NCBI RefSeq assembly: GCF_001420995.1
Contig: NZ_CP012184.1
Coordinates: 2,278,501 to 2,342,500, forward strand
Source of the DNA: Pseudonocardia sp. EC080619-01
Lineage (GTDB): Bacteria > Actinomycetota > Actinomycetes > Mycobacteriales > Pseudonocardiaceae
Direction of reading: 5' to 3'
Length of the DNA: 64,000 nt
Below the pieces are notes generated by a model. The model searched no databases. It worked only from the letters and a program-made list of their open reading frames with translations, and was not told the DNA's origin. Positions 1-7,678 of the stretch are shown piece after piece (position 1 is the first letter of the stretch; each line of letters begins with the position of its first letter). The position numbers were made by a program, and so were the translations under genes.

Positions 1-295
1 GCTTCCCGCTGCTCGTCCAGGTGGCGCGGTCCGGGGCGAGTCCGCCGGGCACCTGCTCGCCGTCCGGCCCGGTCAGCGAGACGCCGTCGAGGGTCCCCCC
101 GGCGGCACGCACCGAGACCGGGTCGGCCGGGTTCGCCGACGACGCCGACGCCGCCGGCTGGTACGTGAGCTGCGGCCCGGTCGGCGCGGGCGCGGCGAGC
201 GGAGCCGTTCCCCCCTGGGCCCCCGCGAGTGCCACCGCGCCCGCGACACCCGATGCGGCGATCAACGCCACCACCACGAACAACAGCCGGCGCAC
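1..295 (-). CDS. L,D-transpeptidase, N-terminal fragment (runs off the window)
   Basis: Only the first 98 codons are present; the catalytic YkuD domain lies outside the window. The GTG at 295 follows a purine-rich GGGGTGGGGG stretch. Residues 2-25 are a signal peptide (RRLLFVVVALIAASGVAG). There is no cysteine in the fragment, so it is not an obvious lipoprotein. Residues 55-98 (DPVSVRAAGGTLDGVSLTG, then DGEQVPGGLAPDRATWTSSG) resemble the Ig-like domain that precedes the catalytic domain in actinobacterial L,D-transpeptidases, enzymes that make 3-3 peptidoglycan cross-links outside the membrane. It lies just downstream of murB on the same strand; M. tuberculosis has the same order (murB then lprQ), which supports the call. 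Confidence 0.75.
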   Translation of the reverse strand, partial: MRRLLFVVVALIAASGVAGAVALAGAQGGTAPLAAPAPTGPQLTYQPAASASSANPADPVSVRAAGGTLDGVSLTGPDGEQVPGGLAPDRATWTSSGK

Positions 296-410
296 GGTCC
301 CCCACCCCAGATCGATTGTGTTCCGCAACCGACCGTACGCCTGCCGCGCCGCCCCACCGGGCGGCCTGCGTCACTCCCGCGCCGCACCGTCCGCCGCACC
401 ACCTGCCTCG

Positions 411-468
411 CCGAGATGCAGGCCGGCGTCGTCCGGAGATCGACGATTCGCGCTGAGCCGCATCTCGG
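411..468. repeat. Gene-end palindromic repeat, copy 1 of 3
   Basis: A 58-bp unit starting CCGAGATGCA and ending CATCTCGG. Copies 2 (2973-3030) and 3 (4026-4083) have the same length and orientation. In this copy the left arm has diverged (GGCCGGCG in place of GCTCAGCG), so the stem is weaker. The similarity runs on about 28 bp to the right (GGTCCGGGCACGGACGG). It lies 33 bp beyond the murB stop codon. Confidence 0.85.
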
Positions 469-500
469 CGGGAACGGTCCGGGCACGGACGGGCCCGGGG

Positions 501-1574
501 TCAGAGGGTGCAGCCCACCAGCACCGGCTCGGGGCGCAGGTCCACACCGAACCGGCCGGTGACGCCGTCGCGGACCTCACGGGCCAGTGCGAGCAGGTCG
601 TCGGTGCTCCCGCCGCCGCGGTGGGTGAGGGCGAGCACGTGCCGGGTGGACAGCGACACCCGTCCGCCGGGGCCGGCGTGCCCGCGGGTGAAGCCGGCGT
701 TCTGGATCAGCCCGGCGGCCGACAGCTTCACCCGGCCCTCCCCCGCCGGCCAGGCGGCGAGGCCCTCGACCTGCGGCGCGTCGGCGACGGGCAGGATCGG
801 GTTCGTGAAGAACGAGCCCGCGGACCAGGTGTCGTGGTCCTCGGCGTCGAGCACCATGCCCTTGCCGCGGCGCAGGGCCAGCACGGCGTCGCGGGCGGCG
901 GCCGGATCGACCCGCGTCTCCGGTTCGACGCCGAGGGTCCGGGCGAGCTCGGCGTAGCGGATCGGGGCGGACCGACCGTCACCGCGCAGGGCGAACCGCA
1001 CCCGCAGGACGACGGCGTCGTCGTTCCCCTTGAGCACGCTCGTGCGGTAGGCGAGCCCCAGGTCCGACGCCGGCACCCGGGTCCGGACGGTGCGGGTCCG
1101 GCGGTCGTAGAGATCGACGTCGACGAGCAGGTCGGCGACCTCGACGCCGTAGGCACCGACGTTCTGCACCGGGGTCGCGCCGGTGCGCCCGGGGATGCCG
1201 GACAGGCACTCCAGCCCGCCGAGCCCCTCCGCGACGGTGGCCGCGACGACGTCGTCCCAGTCCTCGCCCGCCTCCACGGTCGCGACGACCGTGTCGCCGG
1301 CACGCTCGAAGGCCACGCCCCGGCCGGCGAGCAGGACGGCGGTGCCGTCGAACCCGGCGTCGGCGACGACCAGGTTGGAGCCCCCGCCGACGAGCAGCAC
1401 CCGCTCACCGGCCGCGTCGGCGGCACCGACGGCCGCCACGACGTCGTCGGCCCCCTCGGCTCGGACGATCCGGGCGGCCGGGCCGCCGAGGCGCAGCGTG
1501 GTGTGCGCGCTCAGCCGCGGGTCGGTCGTGGTCGTTCCCGGGAAACTCACGGGTGAACGGTAACCTGCGCGCAT
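501..1574 (-). CDS. murB: UDP-N-acetylmuramate dehydrogenase MurB
   Basis: MurB reduces UDP-GlcNAc-enolpyruvate to UDP-MurNAc with NADPH and FAD in the cytoplasm, the second committed step of peptidoglycan synthesis. FAD-binding signatures are visible: LLVGGGSNLVVADAGFDG near residue 80 and GIPGRTGATPVQNVGAYGVE near 130. The catalytic serine is in SAGSFFTNP (about residue 250) and the C-terminal glutamate is in RPEPVLVG. At 357 aa it has normal family length. The ATG at 1574 has GAGGGAG 8 nt upstream but overlaps the first codon of the divergent gene by 2 bp; a GTG at 1550 is a plausible alternative. The L,D-transpeptidase downstream suggests a cell-wall unit. Confidence 0.95.
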   Translation of the reverse strand: MRAGYRSPVSFPGTTTTDPRLSAHTTLRLGGPAARIVRAEGADDVVAAVGAADAAGERVLLVGGGSNLVVADAGFDGTAVLLAGRGVAFERAGDTVVATVEAGEDWDDVVAATVAEGLGGLECLSGIPGRTGATPVQNVGAYGVEVADLLVDVDLYDRRTRTVRTRVPASDLGLAYRTSVLKGNDDAVVLRVRFALRGDGRSAPIRYAELARTLGVEPETRVDPAAARDAVLALRRGKGMVLDAEDHDTWSAGSFFTNPILPVADAPQVEGLAAWPAGEGRVKLSAAGLIQNAGFTRGHAGPGGRVSLSTRHVLALTHRGGGSTDDLLALAREVRDGVTGRFGVDLRPEPVLVGCTL

Positions 1575-2070
1575 GCCGCGCTCCCTCGACTACCGCGCCA
1601 CCTCCGCGCACCCCGCAGAGAAGGTGTACGCGGCCATGGTGGACCGCGACCTGCTCGACGAGCAGCTCCGGCACCTGGGCGGCCCGGGCGCCGCCGTCAC
1701 CGACTACGAGGCGACCGCCGACGGTGTCCGGTACACGCTGCGGCACGGGATCCCGTCCGAGCACCTGCCCACGGTCGTCACGTCGCTCGTCCCCGGCGGG
1801 GACCTGAAGATCGACCGCACCGAGCAGTGGAAGGCCGGCGGCGCCGGGGTCTACGACGGCACCGGCTCGGTCAAGGTCGTCGGTACGCCGGCGACGGCGC
1901 GGTCGGTCATGCGGATCGCCGACGTCGACGGCGGCAGCGAGATCCGGATCCGCGCCGAGGTGACGGTGAAGGTGCCGATCGTCGGGTCCCGGATCGAGGA
2001 GGCCGTCGCCGGCCAGATCGAGCAGCTGCTGGCCGCCGAGACGGAGTTCACGCTGGCACGGGTCTCGTGA
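1573..2070 (+). CDS. DUF2505 family protein
   Basis: A 165-aa protein of the actinobacterial DUF2505 family, thought to have the START/SRPBCC helix-grip fold; the function is unknown. It opens PRSLDYRATSAHPAEKVYAA, which resembles polyketide cyclase/dehydrase-like folds, and has no signal peptide or membrane segment. The ATG at 1573 overlaps the murB start on the other strand, so there is essentially no intergenic promoter and transcripts may be leaderless. The stop codon overlaps the GTG of purU (GTGA at 2067-2070), so the two are likely translationally coupled. A DUF2505-type gene also faces murB in mycobacteria, as I recall. Confidence 0.8.
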   Translation: MPRSLDYRATSAHPAEKVYAAMVDRDLLDEQLRHLGGPGAAVTDYEATADGVRYTLRHGIPSEHLPTVVTSLVPGGDLKIDRTEQWKAGGAGVYDGTGSVKVVGTPATARSVMRIADVDGGSEIRIRAEVTVKVPIVGSRIEEAVAGQIEQLLAAETEFTLARVS

Positions 2071-2942
2071 ACCGCCGGTACGTCATCACCCTGTCGTGTC
2101 CGGACCGGACCGGGATCGTCGCGCGGATCTCCGCGTTCCTCGCCGACCTCGGCGCGTCGATCACCGAGGCCGCATACCACGCCGACGTCGACGCCGGGGT
2201 GTTCTGCACCCGTCAGGTCGTGGACGCCGCCTCCGTCCCGTGCGACGTCGACGAGCTCCGCTCGCTGTTCGCGCCGGTGGCCGCCGAGCTCGGCGGCGAG
2301 CACCGGATCTCCGACACGGGCGTCCGCAAGCGCGCCGTGCTGCTGGTGACGAAGGACCAGCACTGCCTGCACGACCTGCTCGGACGCGTCTGGGCCGGTG
2401 AGCTGCCGGTCGAGATCACCCGGGTGATCGGCAACCACGAGGCGCTGGGCGAGATCGTCAGCGCGCACGGGGTGCCGTTCCACCACGTCCCGTTCCCGGA
2501 GCCCGGCGACCGGTTCCGTGAGCAGGGCAAGGTGACCGCCTTCGAGGAGGTCCGCAAGCTCGTCGACGCGGACTCCCCCGACGCGATCGTCCTGGCCCGG
2601 TTCATGCAGATCCTGCCCGCGCACCTGTGCGAGGCCTGGGCCGGACGGGCGATCAACATCCACCACAGCTTCCTGCCCTCGTTCGCGGGGGCGCGGCCGT
2701 ACCACCAGGCGCACCGGCGCGGGGTGAAGCTGATCGGCGCGACCTGCCACTACGCCACCGCCGACCTCGACGCCGGCCCGATCATCGAGCAGGACGTCAT
2801 CCGCGTCGACCACGGCGACACCGCCGCCGACATGGTCCGGCGGGGCCGCGACATCGAGCGCCTCGTCCTGGCCCGGGGCCTGCGCTGGCACCTGGAGGAC
2901 CGGGTGCTGATCCAGGGCAACCGCACGATCGTCTTCCACTGA
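2067..2942 (+). CDS. purU: Formyltetrahydrofolate deformylase
   Basis: Hydrolyses 10-formyl-tetrahydrofolate to formate and tetrahydrofolate, balancing the one-carbon pool. The 291-aa protein has an N-terminal ACT domain (YVITLSCPDRTGIVARI) and a formyltransferase-fold catalytic half. The active-site block NIHHSFLPSFAGARPYHQAH and the following GATCHYATADLDAGPIIEQD are both intact. The GTG start overlaps the previous stop by 4 bp. A 58-bp palindromic repeat begins 31 bp after the stop and may serve as its transcript end. Confidence 0.95.
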   Translation: MNRRYVITLSCPDRTGIVARISAFLADLGASITEAAYHADVDAGVFCTRQVVDAASVPCDVDELRSLFAPVAAELGGEHRISDTGVRKRAVLLVTKDQHCLHDLLGRVWAGELPVEITRVIGNHEALGEIVSAHGVPFHHVPFPEPGDRFREQGKVTAFEEVRKLVDADSPDAIVLARFMQILPAHLCEAWAGRAINIHHSFLPSFAGARPYHQAHRRGVKLIGATCHYATADLDAGPIIEQDVIRVDHGDTAADMVRRGRDIERLVLARGLRWHLEDRVLIQGNRTIVFH

Positions 2943-2972
2943 GCTCCCGCGTGCGTTCGCCCCGCCCGCTCG

Positions 2973-3030
2973 TCGAGATGCAGCTCAGCGTCGTCCGGTG
3001 ATCGACGATCCGCGCTGAGCCGCATCTCGG
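2973..3030. repeat. Gene-end palindromic repeat, copy 2 of 3
   Basis: A 58-bp unit. The left arm TCGAGATGCAGCTCAGCG pairs with the right arm CGCTGAGCCGCATCTCGG with few mismatches; the loop contains GATCGACGATC, itself an inverted repeat. It lies 31 bp after purU and upstream of the DUF559 gene, which is therefore bracketed by copies 2 and 3 in the same orientation. Confidence 0.88.
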
Positions 3031-3085
3031 TGGGGGTGGTCCGGGGCCGGACGGTCCGCGCCGGGGGTCGTGTTCCGGGAGCGCA

Positions 3086-3117
3086 CGTTCGCGATCGGGA
3101 TCGCGTGACCGCGAACG
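3086..3117. promoter_or_regulatory. Nested inverted repeat upstream of the DUF559 gene
   Basis: CGTTCGCG at 3086-3093 pairs with CGCGAACG at 3110-3117, and the interior holds a second small inverted repeat (CGATCGGGATCG). It lies 37 bp before the ATG at 3154, a suitable place for an operator or promoter element. No function can be assigned from sequence. Confidence 0.4.
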
Positions 3118-3153
3118 GGTCCGGTCCTCCGACGGTCCCGGGATCCTCGGGCC

Positions 3154-4071
3154 ATGTCGGTCCCCGGATGGCCCGAGGTGTTCCGTGGGACGGCCGCGGT
3201 CGCCGCCGGGCTCGTCACCCCCGGACGGCTCCGGGGCCCGTCGTTCGAGCGGCTCCTCCCCGACACCTACGCCCCCGCCACCGGGGAGTCCCCGGACCTG
3301 CGCCTGCGCTCGCTGGCCGCGTCCCTGTGGGCGGGGGACGGCGCCGTCCTCTGCGGGTACTCGGCGGCGGAGCTGCAGGGACGCTCGTGTGCTCCGCTCG
3401 GCGAACCCGCCGAGGTCGTGGTGCCCGCGACCTGCTCCGGTCCCCGCTCCCGCCGGGAGGTGCGCGTGCGGCGCGACGCGCTCCACCCGCGCGAGATCAT
3501 CGAGATCGCCGGTGTCCGCGTCACGACTCCCATGCGCACCGCGTTCGACCTCGCCCGCCGGTTGCCGCCGGTCGAGGGGATCGTCGCGATCGACGCGCTC
3601 GCCCGCGGCACGTTCGCCCCGGACCTGCTGCTGACGTACGCCGCCCGGTACGTCGGCCTGCGCGGGGTGCGAGCGGTGATCGACGCCCTGACCTGGGCCG
3701 ACGCCCGCAGCGGTTCCCCACCGGAGACCCGGCTCCGGCTGATCCTGGTGCGGAGCGACCTGCCGCGTCCGGTGCCGCAGCACCCGGTCGTCGACGAGCG
3801 CAGGCGCGTCCTGTGGCTCGACCTCGCCTATCCGGAGCACCGGCTCGGCGTCGAGTACGACGGCGGCGACCACTTCGCGACCCCGCAGGCCGCCCGTGCC
3901 GACGCCCAGCGGCACACCCGGCTCGCCGCCGCCGGATGGCGGGTGCTCCGCTACACCGCGGCCGAGATGCGTCGCGAACCGCAGCGGATCGTCACCGAGG
4001 TGCGACGAGCGCTCGGGAACTCCCGCCGAGATGCAGCTCAGCGCCGTCCGGTGATCGACGATCCGCGCTGA
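3154..4071 (+). CDS. DUF559 (Vsr-like nuclease fold) protein, stop codon supplied by a repeat
   Basis: A 305-aa cytoplasmic protein of a family expanded in actinobacteria. The N-terminal half (about residues 1-190) resembles the DNA-binding and linker region of AbiEi-like antitoxin relatives. The C-terminal half is DUF559, a Vsr/PD-(D/E)XK-type fold: LDLAYPEHRLGVEYDGGDHF carries the acidic residues, followed by RHTRLAAAGWRVLRYTA. The role is unknown; nuclease activity is inferred from the fold only. The last 16 residues (SRRDAAQRRPVIDDPR) are encoded by palindromic repeat copy 3, whose right arm supplies the TGA, so the original C-terminus was probably near RRALG. No partner toxin gene is adjacent. 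Confidence 0.75.
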   Translation: MSVPGWPEVFRGTAAVAAGLVTPGRLRGPSFERLLPDTYAPATGESPDLRLRSLAASLWAGDGAVLCGYSAAELQGRSCAPLGEPAEVVVPATCSGPRSRREVRVRRDALHPREIIEIAGVRVTTPMRTAFDLARRLPPVEGIVAIDALARGTFAPDLLLTYAARYVGLRGVRAVIDALTWADARSGSPPETRLRLILVRSDLPRPVPQHPVVDERRRVLWLDLAYPEHRLGVEYDGGDHFATPQAARADAQRHTRLAAAGWRVLRYTAAEMRREPQRIVTEVRRALGNSRRDAAQRRPVIDDPR

Positions 4072-4083
4072 GCTACATCTCGG
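4026..4083. repeat. Gene-end palindromic repeat, copy 3 of 3
   Basis: The best-paired copy. CGAGATGCAGCTCAGCG and CGCTGAGCTACATCTCG pair in 16 of 17 positions around a 22-nt loop holding GATCGACGATC. It overlaps the 3' end of the DUF559 gene and provides its stop codon (TGA at 4069-4071). Confidence 0.9.
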
Positions 4084-4143
4084 CGAGAGTGCTCCGGGCA
4101 CGGACGGTCCGGTGCGGCGGAGCGGCGGTGCGGCGCGGCACGC

Positions 4144-4218
4144 GGCAGGCACGACGGGCCCGGCACGCACGACCGGGCCCGGCACGCACGACCAGGCCCG
4201 GCACGCGCAACGGCGCCC
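4144..4218. repeat. 19-bp tandem repeat, four units
   Basis: Units start at 4144 (18 bp), 4162, 4181 and 4200 and follow the pattern GGCACGCACGACCGGGCCC. The second and third differ at one base; the first and last are diverged. They lie between the DUF559 gene and the lon terminator, which the last unit overlaps. Confidence 0.8.
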
Positions 4219-4244
4219 GCCCCGCGGTGTGCGGGACGGGCGCC
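4212..4244 (-). terminator. Terminator hairpin of lon
   Basis: GGCGCCCG-C-CCCGC pairs with GCGGG-A-CGGGCGCC around a GGTGT loop: two stacked perfect helices with a single C/A mismatch. It starts 15 bp beyond the lon stop. There is no U-run, as is common in high-GC actinobacteria. Confidence 0.75.
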
Positions 4245-4258
4245 GGATCGTGCGGTGG

Positions 4259-6601
4259 TCAGGCCGCGTGCTGCTGCGCGTCCACCGGCTCCAGGGCGAT
4301 CTCCAGGACCTCGGCGACGTCGGCCACCGGGTGCACCCGCAGCTCGTTCCGGACCGACTCCGGGACGTCGTCCAGGTCGGGCTCGTTGCGCTTCGGGATG
4401 ATCACGTCGGTCAGCCCGGCCCGGTGTGCGGCGAGCAACTTCTGCTTCACCCCACCGATCGGCAGCACCTTGCCCTGCAGCGTCACCTCGCCGGTCATGC
4501 CCACGCTGGAACGCACCGGGCGTCCGGACGCGAGGGAGGCCAGCGCCGTCGTCATCGTGACGCCGGCGGACGGGCCGTCCTTCGGGACCGCGCCGGCCGG
4601 GACGTGGACGTGGAGCTTCCCCTGGGCCAGGTCACCGGCCAGTCCGCGCGAGCGCAGGTAGGACAGGGCGATCGAGACCGACTCGGTCATCACCTCGCCC
4701 AGCTGCCCGGTGATCTGCAGGCCCGGCTCGCCCTGCATCGAGGTGGCCTCGATGAACAGCACGTCCCCACCGGCCCCGGTCACCGCCAGGCCGGTCGCGA
4801 CGCCCGGCACGGACGTCCGCTCGGCCGACTCCGGCGTGAACCGCGGACGGCCGAGGTAGGTGACGAGCGCATCGGCGTCGACGTGCACCGGGCGCACGGT
4901 CTCCGAGCCGTCCGAGGCGTCGAGCTGCACCGCGACCTTCCGCAGGACCTTCGCGAGGCCCCGCTCCAGCTGGCGCACCCCGGCCTCCCGGGTGTACTCG
5001 GCGGCGATCATCGACAGCGCGACGTCGGTGAACTCGACGTCGCCGTCGTCCAGCCCGGCCTTCTCGACCTGCCGCGGGAGCAGGTGGTCACGGGCGATCG
5101 CGACCTTCTCCGGCTCGGTGTAGCCGTCGAGCGTCACGATCTCCATCCGGTCCGCGAGCGGCCCGGGGATCCCGGACGGGTCGTTCGCCGTGGCCAGGAA
5201 CAGCACGTTCGACAGGTCCAGATCGACCTCGAGGTAGTGGTCGCGGAACGTGTGGTTCTGCGCGGGGTCGAGGACCTCCAGCAGCGCGGCGGTCGGGTCG
5301 CCCCGGAAGTCCGAGCCGACCTTGTCGATCTCGTCGAGCAGCACGACCGGGTTCATCGACCCGGCCTCGCGGATCGCGCGGACGATCCGGCCGGGCAGCG
5401 CGCCGACGTAGGTGCGCCGGTGGCCGCGGATCTCCGCCTCGTCCCGGACACCGCCGAGTGCCACCCGGACGAACTTCCGTCCCAGCGACCGCGCGACCGA
5501 CTCGCCCAGCGACGTCTTGCCGACACCGGGCGGGCCGACCAGCGACAGCACCGCGCCGGAGCCGCGGCCGCCGATCGTGTCGGTCCCCCGCCGGTTGCGC
5601 CGGGCCCGGACGGCCAGGAACTCGATCAGCCGTTCCTTGACGTCGTCGAGGCCGGCGTGGTCGGTGTCCAGGATCCGGCGGGCCTCGACGAGGTCCGCCG
5701 AGTCCTCGGTGGTGTCGTTCCACGGGATGTCGAGCACGGTGTCGAGCCAGGTCCGGATCCACCCGGACTCCGGGCTCTGGTCCGAGGCCCGCTCCAGCTT
5801 CCCGACCTCGGCCAGTGCCGCCTTGCGGACGTGCTCGGGCAGGTCCGCCGCCTCGACCCGGGCTCGGTAGTCGGCCTCGCCGTCGGGGTCGTCCTCGCCG
5901 AGCTCCTTGCGGATCGCGGCGAGCTGCTGGCGCAGCAGGAACTCACGCTGCTGCTGCTCCATGCCCTCGCGGACGTCGTTCGAGATCTTCTCCGAGACCT
6001 CCTGCTCGGCGACGTGCGCCTTCGTCCACTCCAGCAGCTTCTCCAGCCGGGCGGTCACGTCGGTCTCGGCGAGCAGCTCGGCCTTGTGCGCGACGTCCAA
6101 CCAGGACGCCCAGCCGGCCAGGTCGGCGAGCTGCCCGGGATCGGAGGTCTGCTGCACCGAGTCGATGACCTGCCAGGCGCCCCGCTGCTGCAGGATGCCG
6201 ACGACCAGCGCCTTGTACTCGGTGGCGAGCTCGTGGGTGCGTCCGGTCGGCCCGGCCGAGTCGACGGGCTCGGCCTCCACCCACAGGGCGGCACCGGGTC
6301 CGGAGACCCCGCTGCCGATGCGGGCGCGGCGCTCACCGCGCACCACCGCGGCCCGGTCGCCGTTCGGCAGCCGGCCGATCTGTTCCAGGACGGCGACCAC
6401 ACCGATCGCGCCGTACCGCCCGTCCAGGCGGGGGACGACGAGGACCCGTCTGCCGTCGTCGTCGTCCCCGTCCCCGGCCGCCGTCGCGGCGTCGATGGCG
6501 GCACGGGTGTCGGGCGCGTCCAGGCGGACCGGGACCACCATCCCGGGCAGGACCACGGTGTCGTCGAGGGGCAGGACCGGGAGCGTCAGCACGTCACTCA
6601 T
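4259..6601 (-). CDS. lon: ATP-dependent Lon protease (LonA type)
   Basis: A cytoplasmic AAA+ protease that degrades misfolded and regulatory proteins. The 780-aa protein has the LonA layout: an N-terminal substrate domain (about 1-210), a coiled-coil helical region with LLRQQLAAIRKELGEDD, an AAA+ module with Walker A GPPGVGKT (Lys-362) and Walker B VVLLDEIDK, and a C-terminal Ser-Lys protease domain with the nucleophile in KDGPSAGVTM (Ser-678). All motifs look intact. It lies alone on the minus strand with its own terminator. A HAIR-like inverted repeat 41 bp upstream suggests HspR heat-shock control. Lon is sporadic in actinobacteria (absent from M. tuberculosis, present in Streptomyces). 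Confidence 0.97.
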   Translation of the reverse strand: MSDVLTLPVLPLDDTVVLPGMVVPVRLDAPDTRAAIDAATAAGDGDDDDGRRVLVVPRLDGRYGAIGVVAVLEQIGRLPNGDRAAVVRGERRARIGSGVSGPGAALWVEAEPVDSAGPTGRTHELATEYKALVVGILQQRGAWQVIDSVQQTSDPGQLADLAGWASWLDVAHKAELLAETDVTARLEKLLEWTKAHVAEQEVSEKISNDVREGMEQQQREFLLRQQLAAIRKELGEDDPDGEADYRARVEAADLPEHVRKAALAEVGKLERASDQSPESGWIRTWLDTVLDIPWNDTTEDSADLVEARRILDTDHAGLDDVKERLIEFLAVRARRNRRGTDTIGGRGSGAVLSLVGPPGVGKTSLGESVARSLGRKFVRVALGGVRDEAEIRGHRRTYVGALPGRIVRAIREAGSMNPVVLLDEIDKVGSDFRGDPTAALLEVLDPAQNHTFRDHYLEVDLDLSNVLFLATANDPSGIPGPLADRMEIVTLDGYTEPEKVAIARDHLLPRQVEKAGLDDGDVEFTDVALSMIAAEYTREAGVRQLERGLAKVLRKVAVQLDASDGSETVRPVHVDADALVTYLGRPRFTPESAERTSVPGVATGLAVTGAGGDVLFIEATSMQGEPGLQITGQLGEVMTESVSIALSYLRSRGLAGDLAQGKLHVHVPAGAVPKDGPSAGVTMTTALASLASGRPVRSSVGMTGEVTLQGKVLPIGGVKQKLLAAHRAGLTDVIIPKRNEPDLDDVPESVRNELRVHPVADVAEVLEIALEPVDAQQHAA

Positions 6602-6641
6602 GTCCGCTCCAACAGCGGTGAGCCGGAACTGCTTCCGAAAG

Positions 6642-6660
6642 TTGAGCGGTGTCCGCTCAG
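6642..6660. promoter_or_regulatory. HAIR-like operator (candidate HspR site) upstream of lon
   Basis: TTGAGC-N7-GCTCAG has the same half-site spacing as the HspR-associated inverted repeat (CTTGAGT-N7-ACTCAAG) and matches 9 of its 12 core positions. It lies 41-59 bp before the lon start. HspR is known to control lon in Streptomyces. The spacer bases GG and CC extend the pairing to TGAGCGG/CCGCTCA. Confidence 0.6.
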
Positions 6661-6674
6661 GGCGAACACCGGGC

Positions 6675-7214
6675 TCAGCGCGCGAGGTCCTCCACGACCG
6701 TGGCGTTCGGCAGCGACGCCAGGAGATCGCCGGGGACGGCGAGCTTCCCGCCCCGGATCCCGCTGCCGACGACGACCGCGTCCGCCCCGGCGACGCCCGG
6801 CGCGATCCACAACGGCCAGTCGGCGGGGAGCCCGATCGGCGTGATCCCGCCGTAGGCCATCCCGGTCAGGGTGACGGCGTCGTCCATCGGCGCGAACGAG
6901 ACCTTGCGGACGTCGAGCCGCTTCTTGACGACGCCGTTGACGTCCACCCTCGTGGTGGCGAGGGCGAGGCAGGCCGCGTACCGGACCTCGCCCGCGCGCC
7001 TGCCCGCGACGACGACGCAGTTCGCCGCGCGGTCGAGCGGCGACCCGTAGGCCGCGCAGAACGCGGCGGTGTCGGCGAGCTCGGGGTCGATCTCGGCGAC
7101 ACCGATCCGGTCGGCGTCGAGATCCTTCAGGGCGCGTGCGACCGGGTCCGCCAGGAGGTCGGGACGCCCGGTCGCGGGGACGGCGTCCAACGTGCCGAGG
7201 ACCGGCCAGGTCAC
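6675..7214 (-). CDS. YbaK/EbsC-family aminoacyl-tRNA deacylase-like protein
   Basis: A 179-aa single-domain protein of the YbaK/ProX editing family, which hydrolyses mischarged aminoacyl-tRNAs. The family signatures are NCVVVAGRRAGEVRYAACL, KKRLDVRKVSFAPMDDAV (containing the conserved lysine region), and GGITPIGLPADWPLWI with the GXXXP loop. The GTG start overlaps the stop of the DUF2516 gene (GTGA, 7211-7214), indicating a two-gene operon. Substrate specificity cannot be read from sequence. Confidence 0.85.
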   Translation of the reverse strand: MTWPVLGTLDAVPATGRPDLLADPVARALKDLDADRIGVAEIDPELADTAAFCAAYGSPLDRAANCVVVAGRRAGEVRYAACLALATTRVDVNGVVKKRLDVRKVSFAPMDDAVTLTGMAYGGITPIGLPADWPLWIAPGVAGADAVVVGSGIRGGKLAVPGDLLASLPNATVVEDLAR

Positions 7215-7519
7215 CAGCGGGGACCGCCGCCCTGGACCTCCATCACCGCCGGCTTCACGTCGACGATGTAGACGAGCACCGCCACCATCGCGGCCAGCCA
7301 GAACATGGCCCCGCCGTACATCGGGCCGCCGGTGATGATCAGCAGGAGCAGCCCGACGCCGGTGATGCCGAGCCAGGCGTTCTTGGTGAGCTTCCCGGCG
7401 GCGTTGAAGGCGTCCGCGCGCTGGCGCAGGGCGTGCAGGAACGCGTAGCCACCCAGCGGGAGCGCGAGGATCTTGATCCCGAAGACGATCCACTGATCGA
7501 GCGAGTACAGCAGTTCCAC
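7211..7519 (-). CDS. DUF2516 family membrane protein
   Basis: A 102-aa membrane protein with hydrophobic segments near residues 8-28 (IVFGIKILALPLGGYAFLHA), 48-64 (AWLGITGVGLLLLIITG) and 70-88 (AMFWLAAMVAVLVYIVDV). DUF2516 is confined to actinobacteria and its function is unknown. The homologue follows hbhA in mycobacteria (Rv0476), as here. It is translationally coupled to the downstream YbaK-like gene. A strong hairpin separates it from the hbhA-like gene, so it probably has its own promoter. Confidence 0.85.
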   Translation of the reverse strand: MELLYSLDQWIVFGIKILALPLGGYAFLHALRQRADAFNAAGKLTKNAWLGITGVGLLLLIITGGPMYGGAMFWLAAMVAVLVYIVDVKPAVMEVQGGGPRW

Positions 7520-7605
7520 GGGCTCAGCGTACGGGCAGAGCGACCTTCGGTCACGCGGACTCCCGGCGATACGGACGGAAGCCGTGAACCACCTCGGGGA
7601 GACGA

Positions 7606-7644
7606 CGAACGCCCCCGACGGCTCCGGGCCGTCGGGGGCGTTCG
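7606..7644 (-). terminator. Terminator hairpin of the hbhA-like gene
   Basis: A perfect 16-bp stem (CGAACGCCCCCGACGG and its complement) with a 7-nt loop, 34 bp past the stop of the hbhA-like gene. It separates that transcript from the DUF2516 gene. Confidence 0.85.
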
Positions 7645-7678
7645 CGAGAAGATCACCGGGCGGTCCGCCCGGCCGGGC

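Noticed and set aside
21..1556. 511-aa plus-strand ORF opposite the L,D-transpeptidase and murB
   Set aside because: It is the antisense shadow of murB; the translation is Pro/Gly/Arg-rich without domains, and murB on the other strand has all family motifs.
3154..4071. Complete toxin-antitoxin system (AbiE type)
   Set aside because: The DUF559 protein resembles AbiEi-family regulators, but no AbiEii-type nucleotidyltransferase gene lies on either side.
4112..6844. 910-aa plus-strand ORF opposite lon
   Set aside because: Low-complexity antisense frame typical of GC-rich codons; lon on the minus strand is unmistakable.
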